Positions 1-7,833 of a DNA stretch of 64,000 nt are shown piece by piece. Source of the stretch: RGEC01 sp964475595. GTDB taxonomy: Bacteria; Bacteroidota; Bacteroidia; NS11-12g; UBA955. Below the pieces are notes generated by a model. That model made no database searches, had not been told where the DNA came from, and saw nothing but the letters and a program-made list of their open reading frames with translations. Where the stretch lies: NCBI GenBank assembly GCA_964475595.1, contig CAYYXG010000010.1:24901-88900 (forward strand), given 5' to 3'. The translations under genes were made by a program, and so were the position numbers. The stretch's first letter is position 1. Each line of letters starts with the position of its first letter.

Positions 1-2
1 TT

Positions 3-347
3 GGACAAATCAAGGACGGCGAAGACATCATAGGCAACCGCACCAAGGTGAAAGTGGCCAAAAATAAGGTGGCGCCTCCTTTCCGCGTAGTAGAATTTGA
101 CATTATGTATGGCAAAGGCATCAGCCGTGTGGGTGAAGTACTGGATATCGCTGTAGAAGCCGGCGTGGTGCAAAAAAGCGGCAGCTGGTTCAGCTATGGA
201 GGAACCAAACTCGGTCAAGGTCGCGATTCAGTGAAAGAATTACTGGAAGACAACCCTGAGCTGCTGTTAGAAATTGAAGGCAAAATCAAAGCCAAAAACG
301 CTGCAGGCGAAGAAGTAGTGGCTGTGCAGCCTGGCGAAGCCTCGTAA
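3..347 (+). CDS. recA: RecA recombinase, C-terminal part (5' truncated by window edge)
   Basis: The open frame runs in from the left edge and ends with TAA at 345-347. It encodes the end of the RecA core and the small C-terminal domain. Visible family hallmarks are FDIMYGKGISRVGEVLDIAV, GSWFSYGGTKLGQGRDSVKE and the LLEDNPELLLEIEGKI helix. The tail after that (KNAAGEEVVAVQPGEAS) is short and acidic, as in other RecA proteins. RecA forms ATP-dependent filaments on single-stranded DNA for homologous recombination and SOS induction. The ATPase core lies outside the window, so only identity, not completeness, can be judged. A hairpin terminator follows at 380-404. Confidence 0.97.
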   Translation, partial: GQIKDGEDIIGNRTKVKVAKNKVAPPFRVVEFDIMYGKGISRVGEVLDIAVEAGVVQKSGSWFSYGGTKLGQGRDSVKELLEDNPELLLEIEGKIKAKNAAGEEVVAVQPGEAS

Positions 348-379
348 ATTTCTATACATACTAACCTGATTAAATAAAA

Positions 380-404
380 AGGCTGCTAAGGCAGTCTTTT
401 TTTT
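380..404. terminator. Terminator shared by recA and the cox operon
   Basis: A 7-bp stem (AGGCTGC / GCAGTCT with one G-T pair, loop TAAG) is followed by eight T on the plus strand. It lies just after recA and overlaps the stop codon of the convergent DUF983 gene. It fits a rho-independent terminator for recA; for the minus strand the A-run on the other side gives a T-tract too. Confidence 0.75.
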
Positions 405-795
405 ATGACTTCTTTTGATACTGCTCACTGTACATGGCGGGATACACCACATAAAGCATGAGCATTCTGCTGTATCGAAATATGACGGGAAGCAGCAGCA
501 CGATGGCAATAGGAATTCCTGCAATCGCATAATCAAATAAATCCAACAGATTAAAGACCACGCTCAAGGTGATGATAATACCTACAATGATGGCATAACT
601 CCAATACATGGCGCCGAAGAAAAAACCGGGCTCCGGCTCATAACTTAATTTGCAATGAGCACATTCATACTTGGTTTCAGCAAATTTCCCCAAATTCAGA
701 ATGCTATTGGGGAAAACCTTATCCCTCCCACATCGTGGGCAGCGGCAAAGCAGGAAACTAACAATTCTGGGCCTGGGATGCTTTATATCATGCAT
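403..795 (-). CDS. DUF983 family zinc-ribbon membrane protein
   Basis: This 131-residue protein has an N-terminal four-cysteine zinc-ribbon-like module (Cys19, Cys22, Cys45, Cys48 in CPRCG and CAHC) and two hydrophobic segments in the C-terminal half. That is the DUF983 arrangement. The role is unknown; the family often sits in cytochrome oxidase operons, as here, where it is the last gene. I chose the ATG at 795, which overlaps the upstream stop in ATGCATGA; the longer frame to 894 would run deep into the upstream gene and adds no conserved sequence. Confidence 0.85.
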   Translation of the reverse strand: MHDIKHPRPRIVSFLLCRCPRCGRDKVFPNSILNLGKFAETKYECAHCKLSYEPEPGFFFGAMYWSYAIIVGIIITLSVVFNLLDLFDYAIAGIPIAIVLLLPVIFRYSRMLMLYVVYPAMYSEQYQKKS

Positions 796-1027
796 CTCTG
801 CGGGTTCTTCTGTAGTTATACCAAGCAAACCCAGCAGCCCCCACAAGCAAATAAGGGGTTGCCAACAAAAACAAGATGCCTTTGTTAATTCCATTCCCTA
901 CAGAAGCTCCCTTTTTGTTGGTCTGGTTGCTTTTCAATGCCGTTTTACACATGGGACACTGTGCATTTAAACCGGTGGTAAAAACCAGTGACACAGCAAA
1001 AATCAGGGTAAATAATAGCTTTCTCAT
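788..1027 (-). CDS. Small exported protein with CPMC motif, cox operon
   Basis: A 79-residue protein with a cleavable-looking signal peptide ending near LNAQ, then CPMCK directly at the mature N-terminus, a polar linker and one membrane span ending in an Arg-rich tail. The CxxC placed at the periplasmic face next to SCO and other oxidase assembly genes suggests metal or thiol chemistry during CuA or CuB assembly, but this is inference from context. The start at 1027 overlaps the DUF420 stop as ATGA, and the end overlaps the DUF983 start by 8 bases, so the three genes are translationally linked. The frame extends to 1111, but the signal peptide fixes the start at 1027. Confidence 0.8.
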   Translation of the reverse strand: MRKLLFTLIFAVSLVFTTGLNAQCPMCKTALKSNQTNKKGASVGNGINKGILFLLATPYLLVGAAGFAWYNYRRTRRDA

Positions 1028-1584
1028 AGGTTCCAAGGATAACAAGGCGAAATTAATACATAAACGACAACTCCGGTAACCGATACATATAACCAAAGTG
1101 GAAATGTCCACCTGGCAAGCTTTTTATGCTTAACTAAGTTGCCGGTGGTGCTGAAATAGATGGTATACAAAACCAAAGGAAGTATGATGGCGGCCAGCAG
1201 AATATGGCTGAATAGGATAATCAAATAGAGCGACTTCATGAAGCCATCACCGCAGTATGGCGTATGATCCATGCTGGTGTGATACGCCACATAACTCACT
1301 AAAAACAGGGATGAAATAACGAATGCCAGCAGCATAAAAAACTGGTGCATTCCCTTGTTTTTCTTTACGCGAATCATGTAGTAACCGAGCATCAGACAAA
1401 CAGAAACGCAGGTATTGAGGACCGCATTCAAAAATGGCAGATGTCTGGCAAGGTGAAAATTGGGACGATATTCTGAGGGCAGATACCTCAGTAAAACCAC
1501 CACAGCCAGCACGGCAATACTTACACCTGTAACCAGCCAAAAAAAGGCCTTATCACTTATCCAGCTCTTTTTGTCTGTATTCAT
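1024..1584 (-). CDS. DUF420 family membrane protein, oxidase biogenesis
   Basis: The 186-residue product has about five hydrophobic segments and conserved His residues (AYHTSMDHTPYCG and LFSHILLAAI), the pattern of DUF420 (YozB/CtaM-like) proteins. In Firmicutes a member of this family is needed for an active aa3-type oxidase, probably at the heme A or assembly step. Its place directly after sco supports the same role here. The start lies 32 bases inside sco; no later ATG gives a complete first helix, so the overlap is probably real. Confidence 0.85.
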   Translation of the reverse strand: MNTDKKSWISDKAFFWLVTGVSIAVLAVVVLLRYLPSEYRPNFHLARHLPFLNAVLNTCVSVCLMLGYYMIRVKKNKGMHQFFMLLAFVISSLFLVSYVAYHTSMDHTPYCGDGFMKSLYLIILFSHILLAAIILPLVLYTIYFSTTGNLVKHKKLARWTFPLWLYVSVTGVVVYVLISPCYPWNL

Positions 1585-2239
1585 ACAATAGATTATTGAT
1601 GTCTTCTTCTATCCTCTTTAACGCTTCAAATCGGTCTCTGTTTTTATCACCACGGGTAGGCAATATGGCGCGCACATGTTTTTCTCTGTCAATAATAACG
1701 ATCTTGTCGTCGTGTATAAAATCTTGTCCTCGTTGCTCGGTTGCCAGCAAAAGATCATTAATTGCCCAATCATAGATTTCTTTTTTGGAACCGGTGCAAA
1801 ACTGCCAGTTGAGGCGATCGGCCCGAAATCGGGCTGCATAATTCTTCAATACCGGCACACTGTCTGATTCAGGATCGATTGAAACAGATAAAAAGCGAAC
1901 TTTGGGGTTACGGTAAAACTTCTCGGCTATGGTTTGCACCTGTTTATTCATTTCAGGGCAAATTTCCGGGCATGTAGCAAAAAAGATGTTGGCCACTATG
2001 ATGCATGTATCAAAATCGGCCATGGTAACTGTTTTGCCGGTATGATCCTTCAGCTGTATTTCGCTGACGGTATGGTATTGTTTGGTTCCATCAGGCAATG
2101 TTTCAGTCTGCCCGAGGTAATCAAGCGGTTTGTGCACCCATTTTGCCTTGCCCAGATAGAAAATTCCCAGTATGGGTAAAAGAATAATGGCCGCAACAGC
2201 GGCCACTCTGATTATTCCTTTTTTATCGAAAGCACCCAT
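1553..2239 (-). CDS. sco: SCO1/SenC-type copper chaperone
   Basis: The 228-residue protein has an N-terminal membrane anchor (residues about 10-30) and a thioredoxin-like domain outside the membrane. It carries the copper-binding CPEIC pair (Cys90 and Cys94) and the third ligand His176 in DFIHDDK. SCO proteins deliver copper to, or reduce, the CuA centre of oxidase subunit II. The start codon overlaps the subunit IV stop by one base (TAATG), which indicates coupled translation in the cox operon. Confidence 0.95.
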   Translation of the reverse strand: MGAFDKKGIIRVAAVAAIILLPILGIFYLGKAKWVHKPLDYLGQTETLPDGTKQYHTVSEIQLKDHTGKTVTMADFDTCIIVANIFFATCPEICPEMNKQVQTIAEKFYRNPKVRFLSVSIDPESDSVPVLKNYAARFRADRLNWQFCTGSKKEIYDWAINDLLLATEQRGQDFIHDDKIVIIDREKHVRAILPTRGDKNRDRFEALKRIEEDINNLLYEYRQKELDK

Positions 2240-2577
2240 TACTTAGCGTAGGTAAGGGCATTCCCTTCGTATAACAATCCCATCACCAGACCGATGATAA
2301 AAATGGTAGGAACCAGAATTATGAGGGCCAGGTTAATTTTCTCGTACTTCATGTGCATGAAGGCGCCAACAATGTAGTATGCTTTAACAATACCGAAGAA
2401 AATAAAGATAAAATTTCTAAAACCGGTATGGGGCATCACAAAATAGATGATGAAGTCCAGAACGGTGATTCCAAGTAAAATCCAAAATGTGCGCCACAAC
2501 TCTTTGGTTCCGTGACTTTCCGCCGGAGGAATGTAGTTGATGGCATCGTATTCGCCGGGTTTGGTATAGAATTCCAT
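2239..2577 (-). CDS. Cytochrome c oxidase subunit IV (prokaryotic type)
   Basis: The product has 112 residues with three predicted membrane spans and a polar N-terminus, as in the small subunit IV of caa3/bo3-type oxidases. The segment YYIVGAFMHMKYE, between helices two and three, is typical of this family. It probably stabilises the complex rather than doing catalysis. It lies 17 bases after subunit III and is coupled to sco. Confidence 0.88.
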   Translation of the reverse strand: MEFYTKPGEYDAINYIPPAESHGTKELWRTFWILLGITVLDFIIYFVMPHTGFRNFIFIFFGIVKAYYIVGAFMHMKYEKINLALIILVPTIFIIGLVMGLLYEGNALTYAK

Positions 2578-2594
2578 GGTTATTTAAATTTTAA

Positions 2595-3359
2595 TCAGAT
2601 GAGGTAAAAGAAGGTAAATACAAATACCCATACAAGATCTACAAAGTGCCAGTACAAACCGGCCTTTTCAATCATTTCGTAATGACCACGCCGTTCAAAC
2701 GCGCCTCTGGCAGCCATTATGGTTACCACCACATTGATGATTACACCGCTGAATACATGGAAACCGTGGAAACCGGTTACAATGAAAAACAGCGCTGCAA
2801 ACGGTACCGGACCTGCTGTTCGGTATTCGGGTTGCCATTCAAAATGGTCACCAAAACCCAAAGCGCCAAAAACCTTTTGCCCTACTTCGGTAATACCAAA
2901 CTGGTTGCCGTACAAGGTTGCACCTTCTCCAATAAAAACAGACCATTCCCACGCCTGGCATCCCAAAAACATGGCACCACCAATGATGGTGTAAATCATG
3001 TATCGTACAACTTCCTTCTTGCTTTTACGATGACCCGCTTCTACCGCCAATACCATGGTCACAGAAGACAAAATCAGGATAAAGGTCATCAAACTCACAA
3101 ACAGCAACGGAAGGTGAAGACCGTGCATGAATGGGAAGTGGTTAAAAATCGCTGCAGGATCAGGCCAGTTGGTTACGATAGGGGATTGCACGTTGCTGAA
3201 GCGCTGTGCACCGTATTGTACCAGCAAGCTGGAGAAAGTGAATGCGTCAGAAAGAAGGAAAAGCCACATCATGAGCTTTCCGTAACTAACATTAAAAGGA
3301 GACCTTCCACCGGCCCACATGGGCTGTTGTTCAAAGGCCGCTTGTTGATGATTCGCCAT
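2595..3359 (-). CDS. ctaE: Cytochrome c oxidase subunit III
   Basis: The 254-residue membrane protein carries the subunit III hallmarks GFHGFHVFSG and the C-terminal YWHFVDLVWVFVFTFFYL. About seven hydrophobic segments are visible. Subunit III packs against subunit I and keeps the D proton pathway active. Its length is larger than that of the second subunit III-like protein encoded just upstream (3369-3971), and it holds the better match to the canonical family. The gap to that gene is 9 bases. Confidence 0.95.
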   Translation of the reverse strand: MANHQQAAFEQQPMWAGGRSPFNVSYGKLMMWLFLLSDAFTFSSLLVQYGAQRFSNVQSPIVTNWPDPAAIFNHFPFMHGLHLPLLFVSLMTFILILSSVTMVLAVEAGHRKSKKEVVRYMIYTIIGGAMFLGCQAWEWSVFIGEGATLYGNQFGITEVGQKVFGALGFGDHFEWQPEYRTAGPVPFAALFFIVTGFHGFHVFSGVIINVVVTIMAARGAFERRGHYEMIEKAGLYWHFVDLVWVFVFTFFYLI

Positions 3360-3368
3360 TGTTCAATA

Positions 3369-3971
3369 TTACCCTGCGAAATAAAGGAATAAATACAAAT
3401 AAATCCACAACAACCCAACAAAATGCCAATAAGTGTGGGTAACCTTCATCAGCGTGAGCTCTTTTTTATGAACTTGAAACCTGAAAGCCTTTGTTAATGT
3501 GACAGTTAACAAAATCATTCCACCCAACACGTGCAGCACATGGACAAAAGAAATTACATACACATAGCTGGCGGAAATATCTTCAGGATCTGCGTTTACA
3601 AACATCAAACCCCTCGAAGTCATGTCCTTCCATCCTAAATATTGCATTAGACAAAATAATATGCCCAATATCCAGGTAACTGCCAGAAAAATCCTGTTGG
3701 ACGGCAATTCGTCATTCTTGGCAGCCCTATAAGCCATATAGATGGTAACACTGCTTACTATTGCCACCACTGCAGAAATCAAAAACTGTATGGGCAGATC
3801 AAACTTAGTCCAGGTATTCTTTGCCATTGCATCCGGCATGTGCACGATATAGGCACTTACAAAGGCCGCAAACAGCATACAGCTTGCAATGATCATCAGT
3901 ACCAGATTAAAGCGCATCGGCTCAATCCGGTAATTCTCTTTGTTCTTCTTAACAACAGTTTTAGCGTTCAT
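3369..3971 (-). CDS. Second subunit III-like heme-copper oxidase protein
   Basis: This 200-residue protein has five hydrophobic segments and the subunit III ending HTYWHFVGLLWIYLYLFLYF. It is shorter than CtaE and resembles the CyoC-like branch of the family. Two adjacent subunit III genes are a known Bacteroidota arrangement; whether both join one complex is not shown by the sequence. It starts 4 bases after ctaB, so it is surely co-transcribed. Confidence 0.9.
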   Translation of the reverse strand: MNAKTVVKKNKENYRIEPMRFNLVLMIIASCMLFAAFVSAYIVHMPDAMAKNTWTKFDLPIQFLISAVVAIVSSVTIYMAYRAAKNDELPSNRIFLAVTWILGILFCLMQYLGWKDMTSRGLMFVNADPEDISASYVYVISFVHVLHVLGGMILLTVTLTKAFRFQVHKKELTLMKVTHTYWHFVGLLWIYLYLFLYFAG

Positions 3972-3975
3972 TTAT

Positions 3976-4851
3976 TTAGAATAATATGTATGTAACAAAT
4001 ACCACAGGGGTGTATAGGAATGATGTGTAGAGAAGTTTTCTTGCATCAGATACTTCCAACGTTTGATGAAGCTTTATTGCATAATACAAAAATAAGGCTC
4101 CGGAGGGCAATACCCCAAGCAGCGACCAAACATTACTCATGCCATACAATACCGGCATCACGCTGGTGGCGATCAGTATAAGAGTGTAAATCACTATCTG
4201 CAATGCGCTGTATTTATCGCGGCCCCCTTTGCTAGGCAATAGCCAGTAGCCGGCTTTCTGATAATCATCATGCAAAAGCCAGGCAATGGCCCAAAAGTGA
4301 GGAAACTGCCAGAAAAACTGCACCAAAAACAGGATGATACCGGCGTCATCAATTACCCCGGTCGCTGCAGTGTAGCCAATTAGAGGCGGTAACGCACCGG
4401 GAATGGCACCCACCATCACCGCTAGGGGAGTTACGCCTTTTAAGGGCGTATAAACAAAAACATACAACACTAAGGACAGTGCTCCTAAAATGGTGGTTAA
4501 CAGCGGCGCAGTAAAAAGTAAAATCACAATTCCCAACAGGCCACAAAACAGGGAAAATATGCGAGCCTGCGTTTCACTTAAACGCCCTTCTACGACCGGC
4601 CTACTTTGGGTTCTGGACATTTGGCTGTCCTGGGATTTTTCAAGCAACTGATTCAGCCCATTGGAACCAAATACAATGAACAATCCTCCGAGTAAAACAC
4701 CTAGAAAAACAAACCAGCTGAAGCCACTGAGACTCCCATCCGTGGAATTGAATTTACAACCCAGTAAATAACCAAATACCGAAGTGGCTACAACGGTAGA
4801 TGTTAGGCGGAATTTTACCAGATCAAAATATGCTTTAAAAGTGGTTTTCAC
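3976..4851 (-). CDS. ctaB: Protoheme IX farnesyltransferase (heme O synthase)
   Basis: The 291-residue integral membrane protein belongs to the UbiA prenyltransferase superfamily. It adds a farnesyl group to heme B to give heme O, the precursor used by CtaA. The first polyprenyl-diphosphate/Mg motif is visible as NQLLEKSQDSQMSRTQSRP, with Glu in the first acidic position where Asp is usual. The second conserved loop is LLHDDYQKAGYWLLP. YTPLKGVTPLAVMVGAIPGA is also conserved. It sits between ctaA and the subunit III genes, as expected. Confidence 0.96.
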   Translation of the reverse strand: MKTTFKAYFDLVKFRLTSTVVATSVFGYLLGCKFNSTDGSLSGFSWFVFLGVLLGGLFIVFGSNGLNQLLEKSQDSQMSRTQSRPVVEGRLSETQARIFSLFCGLLGIVILLFTAPLLTTILGALSLVLYVFVYTPLKGVTPLAVMVGAIPGALPPLIGYTAATGVIDDAGIILFLVQFFWQFPHFWAIAWLLHDDYQKAGYWLLPSKGGRDKYSALQIVIYTLILIATSVMPVLYGMSNVWSLLGVLPSGALFLYYAIKLHQTLEVSDARKLLYTSFLYTPVVFVTYILF

Positions 4852-4868
4852 AGGGTATTATATTAACA

Positions 4869-5951
4869 TTATTCAAGCCCAATGGGTTTGGCAATTCTCC
4901 AATAAAAAATTATAATAGGTAAAGAAGCCCCAAGCACAATATGAAGCACCTGCGTCACCGGTGGTAAAACCCAATTGATATTGATGGCTCCAAGCACAAT
5001 CTGGATTAAAATAAGCAAACCCAGCCATGCGGTGACGCGGGCTTGTAAAGGCCATACCTGCCGACGACGCTTCCATATCCATATTGTGTAACCCAAAAAC
5101 ACAAAAGGCAAATAACGATGCACCGCAAATGACAACCCCATGGCAGCCCAGTTTAAAACACCTTCATCCTGTAGTTTACCGGCAAGTGCAAGTGATTCAA
5201 CCTGCTCCCGGGCCAGCGTTCCAAGAAATACAATAAAGAAAGACATTATCATCATCACGTTCCAATGGGCATTACCTTTCTTTTCATTTGAATGAAAAAC
5301 AAATGGGTGTTGCTGTTGAATGGCAAGCAATGTAAATAGAATGCTTAGAAAAGACAGCATAAAATGTACTGATACTATTCCCGGCAAAAGATTTGTAGCT
5401 ACAACTATGCTTCCTAACCATGCATTAAACAGCAGGGCAATAAATCCTAATGTAGCAAACACAAAAGTGTTTCTGGACGATTTGAGAAACCTGAACGACA
5501 ACAACCAGAAAAGCAGTGCAAACAATCCGGCAAGCACTCCGAACAGTCTATTGATATATTCAATCCATGCCTTGGCAGCATTGAATACTTCCGGCTGTTG
5601 AATAGTCTTGTTGCTTCTGATTTCGGCCGCCTTTTCAGTCCAGCCAAGCTTTTCAAGGGTATTGGCAAAACGATTTACTTTTTGAATGCGTTTTTCAAGA
5701 AAAACCTGCATATAATTGGGCGGCAACTGACAATCGCAAGTAGGAGGTGCGAGCAAACCAAAGCATTTCGGCCAGTCCGGGCAACCCATACCGCTGCCCG
5801 TAACCCTAACCAATCCGCCCAGCAGGAACAATAAAAAAACAGACGAACAGGCGATAATACCTGTTCGTCTGAAAAATTTTTGGGTGAATATACTTTGCAG
5901 TGAAGACAAGGACCTATCAGCTCCAGCCAAACACGCGTTTGATGGCGGCAA
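4869..5951 (-). CDS. ctaA: Heme A synthase, COX15/CtaA family
   Basis: The 360-residue protein has eight predicted spans in two four-helix halves and oxidises the heme O methyl group to give heme A. Conserved features are GLVRVTGSGMGCPDWPKCFG with the loop cysteines Cys57 and Cys63, and histidines His196 (SVHFMLS), His278 (FAVHRY) and His337 (QVLHIV). The fourth heme-ligand position, normally His in an EYxHR motif, is Asn134 here (EYINRLFG). The ATG at 5951 overlaps ctaD by 35 bases; an in-frame TTG at 5909, just past the ctaD stop, is an equally possible start (first residues then SSLQSIFTQKFF). The gap to ctaB is 17 bases. Confidence 0.93.
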   Translation of the reverse strand: MPPSNACLAGADRSLSSLQSIFTQKFFRRTGIIACSSVFLLFLLGGLVRVTGSGMGCPDWPKCFGLLAPPTCDCQLPPNYMQVFLEKRIQKVNRFANTLEKLGWTEKAAEIRSNKTIQQPEVFNAAKAWIEYINRLFGVLAGLFALLFWLLSFRFLKSSRNTFVFATLGFIALLFNAWLGSIVVATNLLPGIVSVHFMLSFLSILFTLLAIQQQHPFVFHSNEKKGNAHWNVMMIMSFFIVFLGTLAREQVESLALAGKLQDEGVLNWAAMGLSFAVHRYLPFVFLGYTIWIWKRRRQVWPLQARVTAWLGLLILIQIVLGAININWVLPPVTQVLHIVLGASLPIIIFYWRIAKPIGLE

Positions 5952-7815
5952 ACATAACGTTTTCCGCTACTTCTTCTTTTTTGGTTGATTTGCGCTTGGG
6001 TGCAGAACCATGTCCATCGCCTCCGATACCGGCATTGTCGGACTCATCGGGCACGTACTGTGGGAAATAGTCATCCTCACGGTCGGGACGGCTGTACTCA
6101 TAAGGACCGCGATAAACCTCAGGAATAGCACCGGGCCAGTTACCATGCAGATGCTTTACAGGAGCGCTCCATTCGAGGGTATTGCTCTGCCATGGGTTCT
6201 GCTCCGATTTTTTACCGCGGAAAATGCTGTAAAAGAAGTTCCATAGAAACAGCAACTGAGCTGCACCGCCAACAATAGCAGCAATGGTCATCATCTTGTT
6301 TACATCCATCCATACGTCAAACTCTTTTACCAGGGTAAACATATAGTAACGGCGGGGCACACCGGCAAGACCCATAAAGTGCATGGGGAAGAATACCAGG
6401 TATGCAGTGATAAAGGTAATCCAGAAGTGGAACTGACCCAGGGTATTGTTTAGCATGCGGCCATACATGCGGGGGAACCAGTGGTAGATACCCGCAAACA
6501 TTCCAAAGATAGCAGATGAACCCATTACCAGGTGGAAGTGGGCAACCACAAAGTAACTATCGTGAAGCTGAATATCGAGTGCGGCATTACCCAAGTAAAT
6601 ACCGGTAAGTCCACCTGAGATAAAGAATGAAACCAGACCGATAGAAAAAAGCATAGCGGGTGTAAAACGCAGGTTGCCTTTCCACAGGGTTGTAAGATAG
6701 TTAAAGACTTTTACCGCTGACGGCACCGCAATAATCAGTGTGAGTATCATGAACACGCTGCCCAGGAAGGGATTCATACCGGTAATGAACATGTGGTGCC
6801 CCCAAACGATAAAGGACAGAAATGAAATGCCCATCAAAGAAATGACCATGGCGGTATATCCAAAGATCGGCTTACGGGCGTTGGTTGAAATAACCTCAGA
6901 GGTAATACCCAAAGCCGGCATCAAAATGATGTATACTTCAGGGTGACCGAGGAACCAGAAAAGGTGCTGATAAAGTACAGGACTTCCACCAATGTTTTCC
7001 ATTGCCCCTACCCCCTCAAGGTATATATCCGAGAGGTAAAATGAAGTTCCAAAGCTGCGGTCAAAAATTAGGAATAAACCTGCACCCAGCAATACGGGGA
7101 ATGACAGCAGACCCAGCACAGCGGTAAAGAAGAACGCCCAGATGGTAAGCGGCATGCGGTTCATACTCATACCTTTGGTACGCATGTTCAATACAGTACT
7201 GATATAGTTAATACCACCCAATAGGGCAGATACAATAAACAACACGATGGCCACCAGCCAAAGGGTCATTCCAAGACCGGAACCCGGCATGGCTTTTTCC
7301 AGGGCACTCAGCGGAGGGTAAACAGTCCATCCGGCAGATGCAGGACCCGTTTCAACACCTACAGAGATGAGCAATACCACTGAAGACAGGAAAAAGAACC
7401 AGTAGCTGAGCATGTTCATGAAGGGCGATGCCATATCACGGGCACCCACTTGCAATGGAATCAGCAGATTGGAGAATGTTCCGCTCAGTCCGGCAGTAAG
7501 CACGTAAAATACCATGATGGTTCCATGAATGGTAACCAAACCCATGTAGAAGTTGGGATCCAATTTTCCGTCCTGGGCCCATTTGCCCAAAAGCATTTCC
7601 ATGATGCCAAACTTCTCATCGGGCCATGCCAGCTGCATGCGGAAAAGAAGAGACATAACCAGTCCGACAATACCCATTACAATACCTGTTATCAGGAATT
7701 GCTTTGAGATCATTTTGTGATCCATGGAGAACACATATTTGCTAATAAAGCTTTCTTTGTGCTCGTGATGATCGTGTCCGTGGTGGTGGTCTGTATGTAA
7801 AGCTGCGGTGCTCAT
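5917..7815 (-). CDS. ctaD: Cytochrome c oxidase subunit I
   Basis: The 632-residue catalytic subunit reduces oxygen at a heme a3-CuB centre and pumps protons. All key residues are visible: His97 and His428 for heme a, His426 for heme a3, His291, His340 and His341 for CuB, and Tyr295 in HPEVY cross-linked to His291. Glu293 in the same motif, Asp127 (GARDMASPFMN) and Lys369 (AVKVFNY) mark intact D and K proton channels, so this is an A-type oxidase. The N-terminus is unusual: residues 7-19 are mostly His and Asp before the first helix, a possible metal-binding tail. The C-terminal extension is charged. Confidence 0.98.
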   Translation of the reverse strand: MSTAALHTDHHHGHDHHEHKESFISKYVFSMDHKMISKQFLITGIVMGIVGLVMSLLFRMQLAWPDEKFGIMEMLLGKWAQDGKLDPNFYMGLVTIHGTIMVFYVLTAGLSGTFSNLLIPLQVGARDMASPFMNMLSYWFFFLSSVVLLISVGVETGPASAGWTVYPPLSALEKAMPGSGLGMTLWLVAIVLFIVSALLGGINYISTVLNMRTKGMSMNRMPLTIWAFFFTAVLGLLSFPVLLGAGLFLIFDRSFGTSFYLSDIYLEGVGAMENIGGSPVLYQHLFWFLGHPEVYIILMPALGITSEVISTNARKPIFGYTAMVISLMGISFLSFIVWGHHMFITGMNPFLGSVFMILTLIIAVPSAVKVFNYLTTLWKGNLRFTPAMLFSIGLVSFFISGGLTGIYLGNAALDIQLHDSYFVVAHFHLVMGSSAIFGMFAGIYHWFPRMYGRMLNNTLGQFHFWITFITAYLVFFPMHFMGLAGVPRRYYMFTLVKEFDVWMDVNKMMTIAAIVGGAAQLLFLWNFFYSIFRGKKSEQNPWQSNTLEWSAPVKHLHGNWPGAIPEVYRGPYEYSRPDREDDYFPQYVPDESDNAGIGGDGHGSAPKRKSTKKEEVAENVMFAAIKRVFGWS

Positions 7816-7833
7816 ATTAGTTTACTTTTCAGA

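Noticed and set aside
2646..3392. Plus-strand frame of 248 residues
   Set aside because: It lies antisense to subunit III, which has clear family motifs; the frame shows no features of its own.
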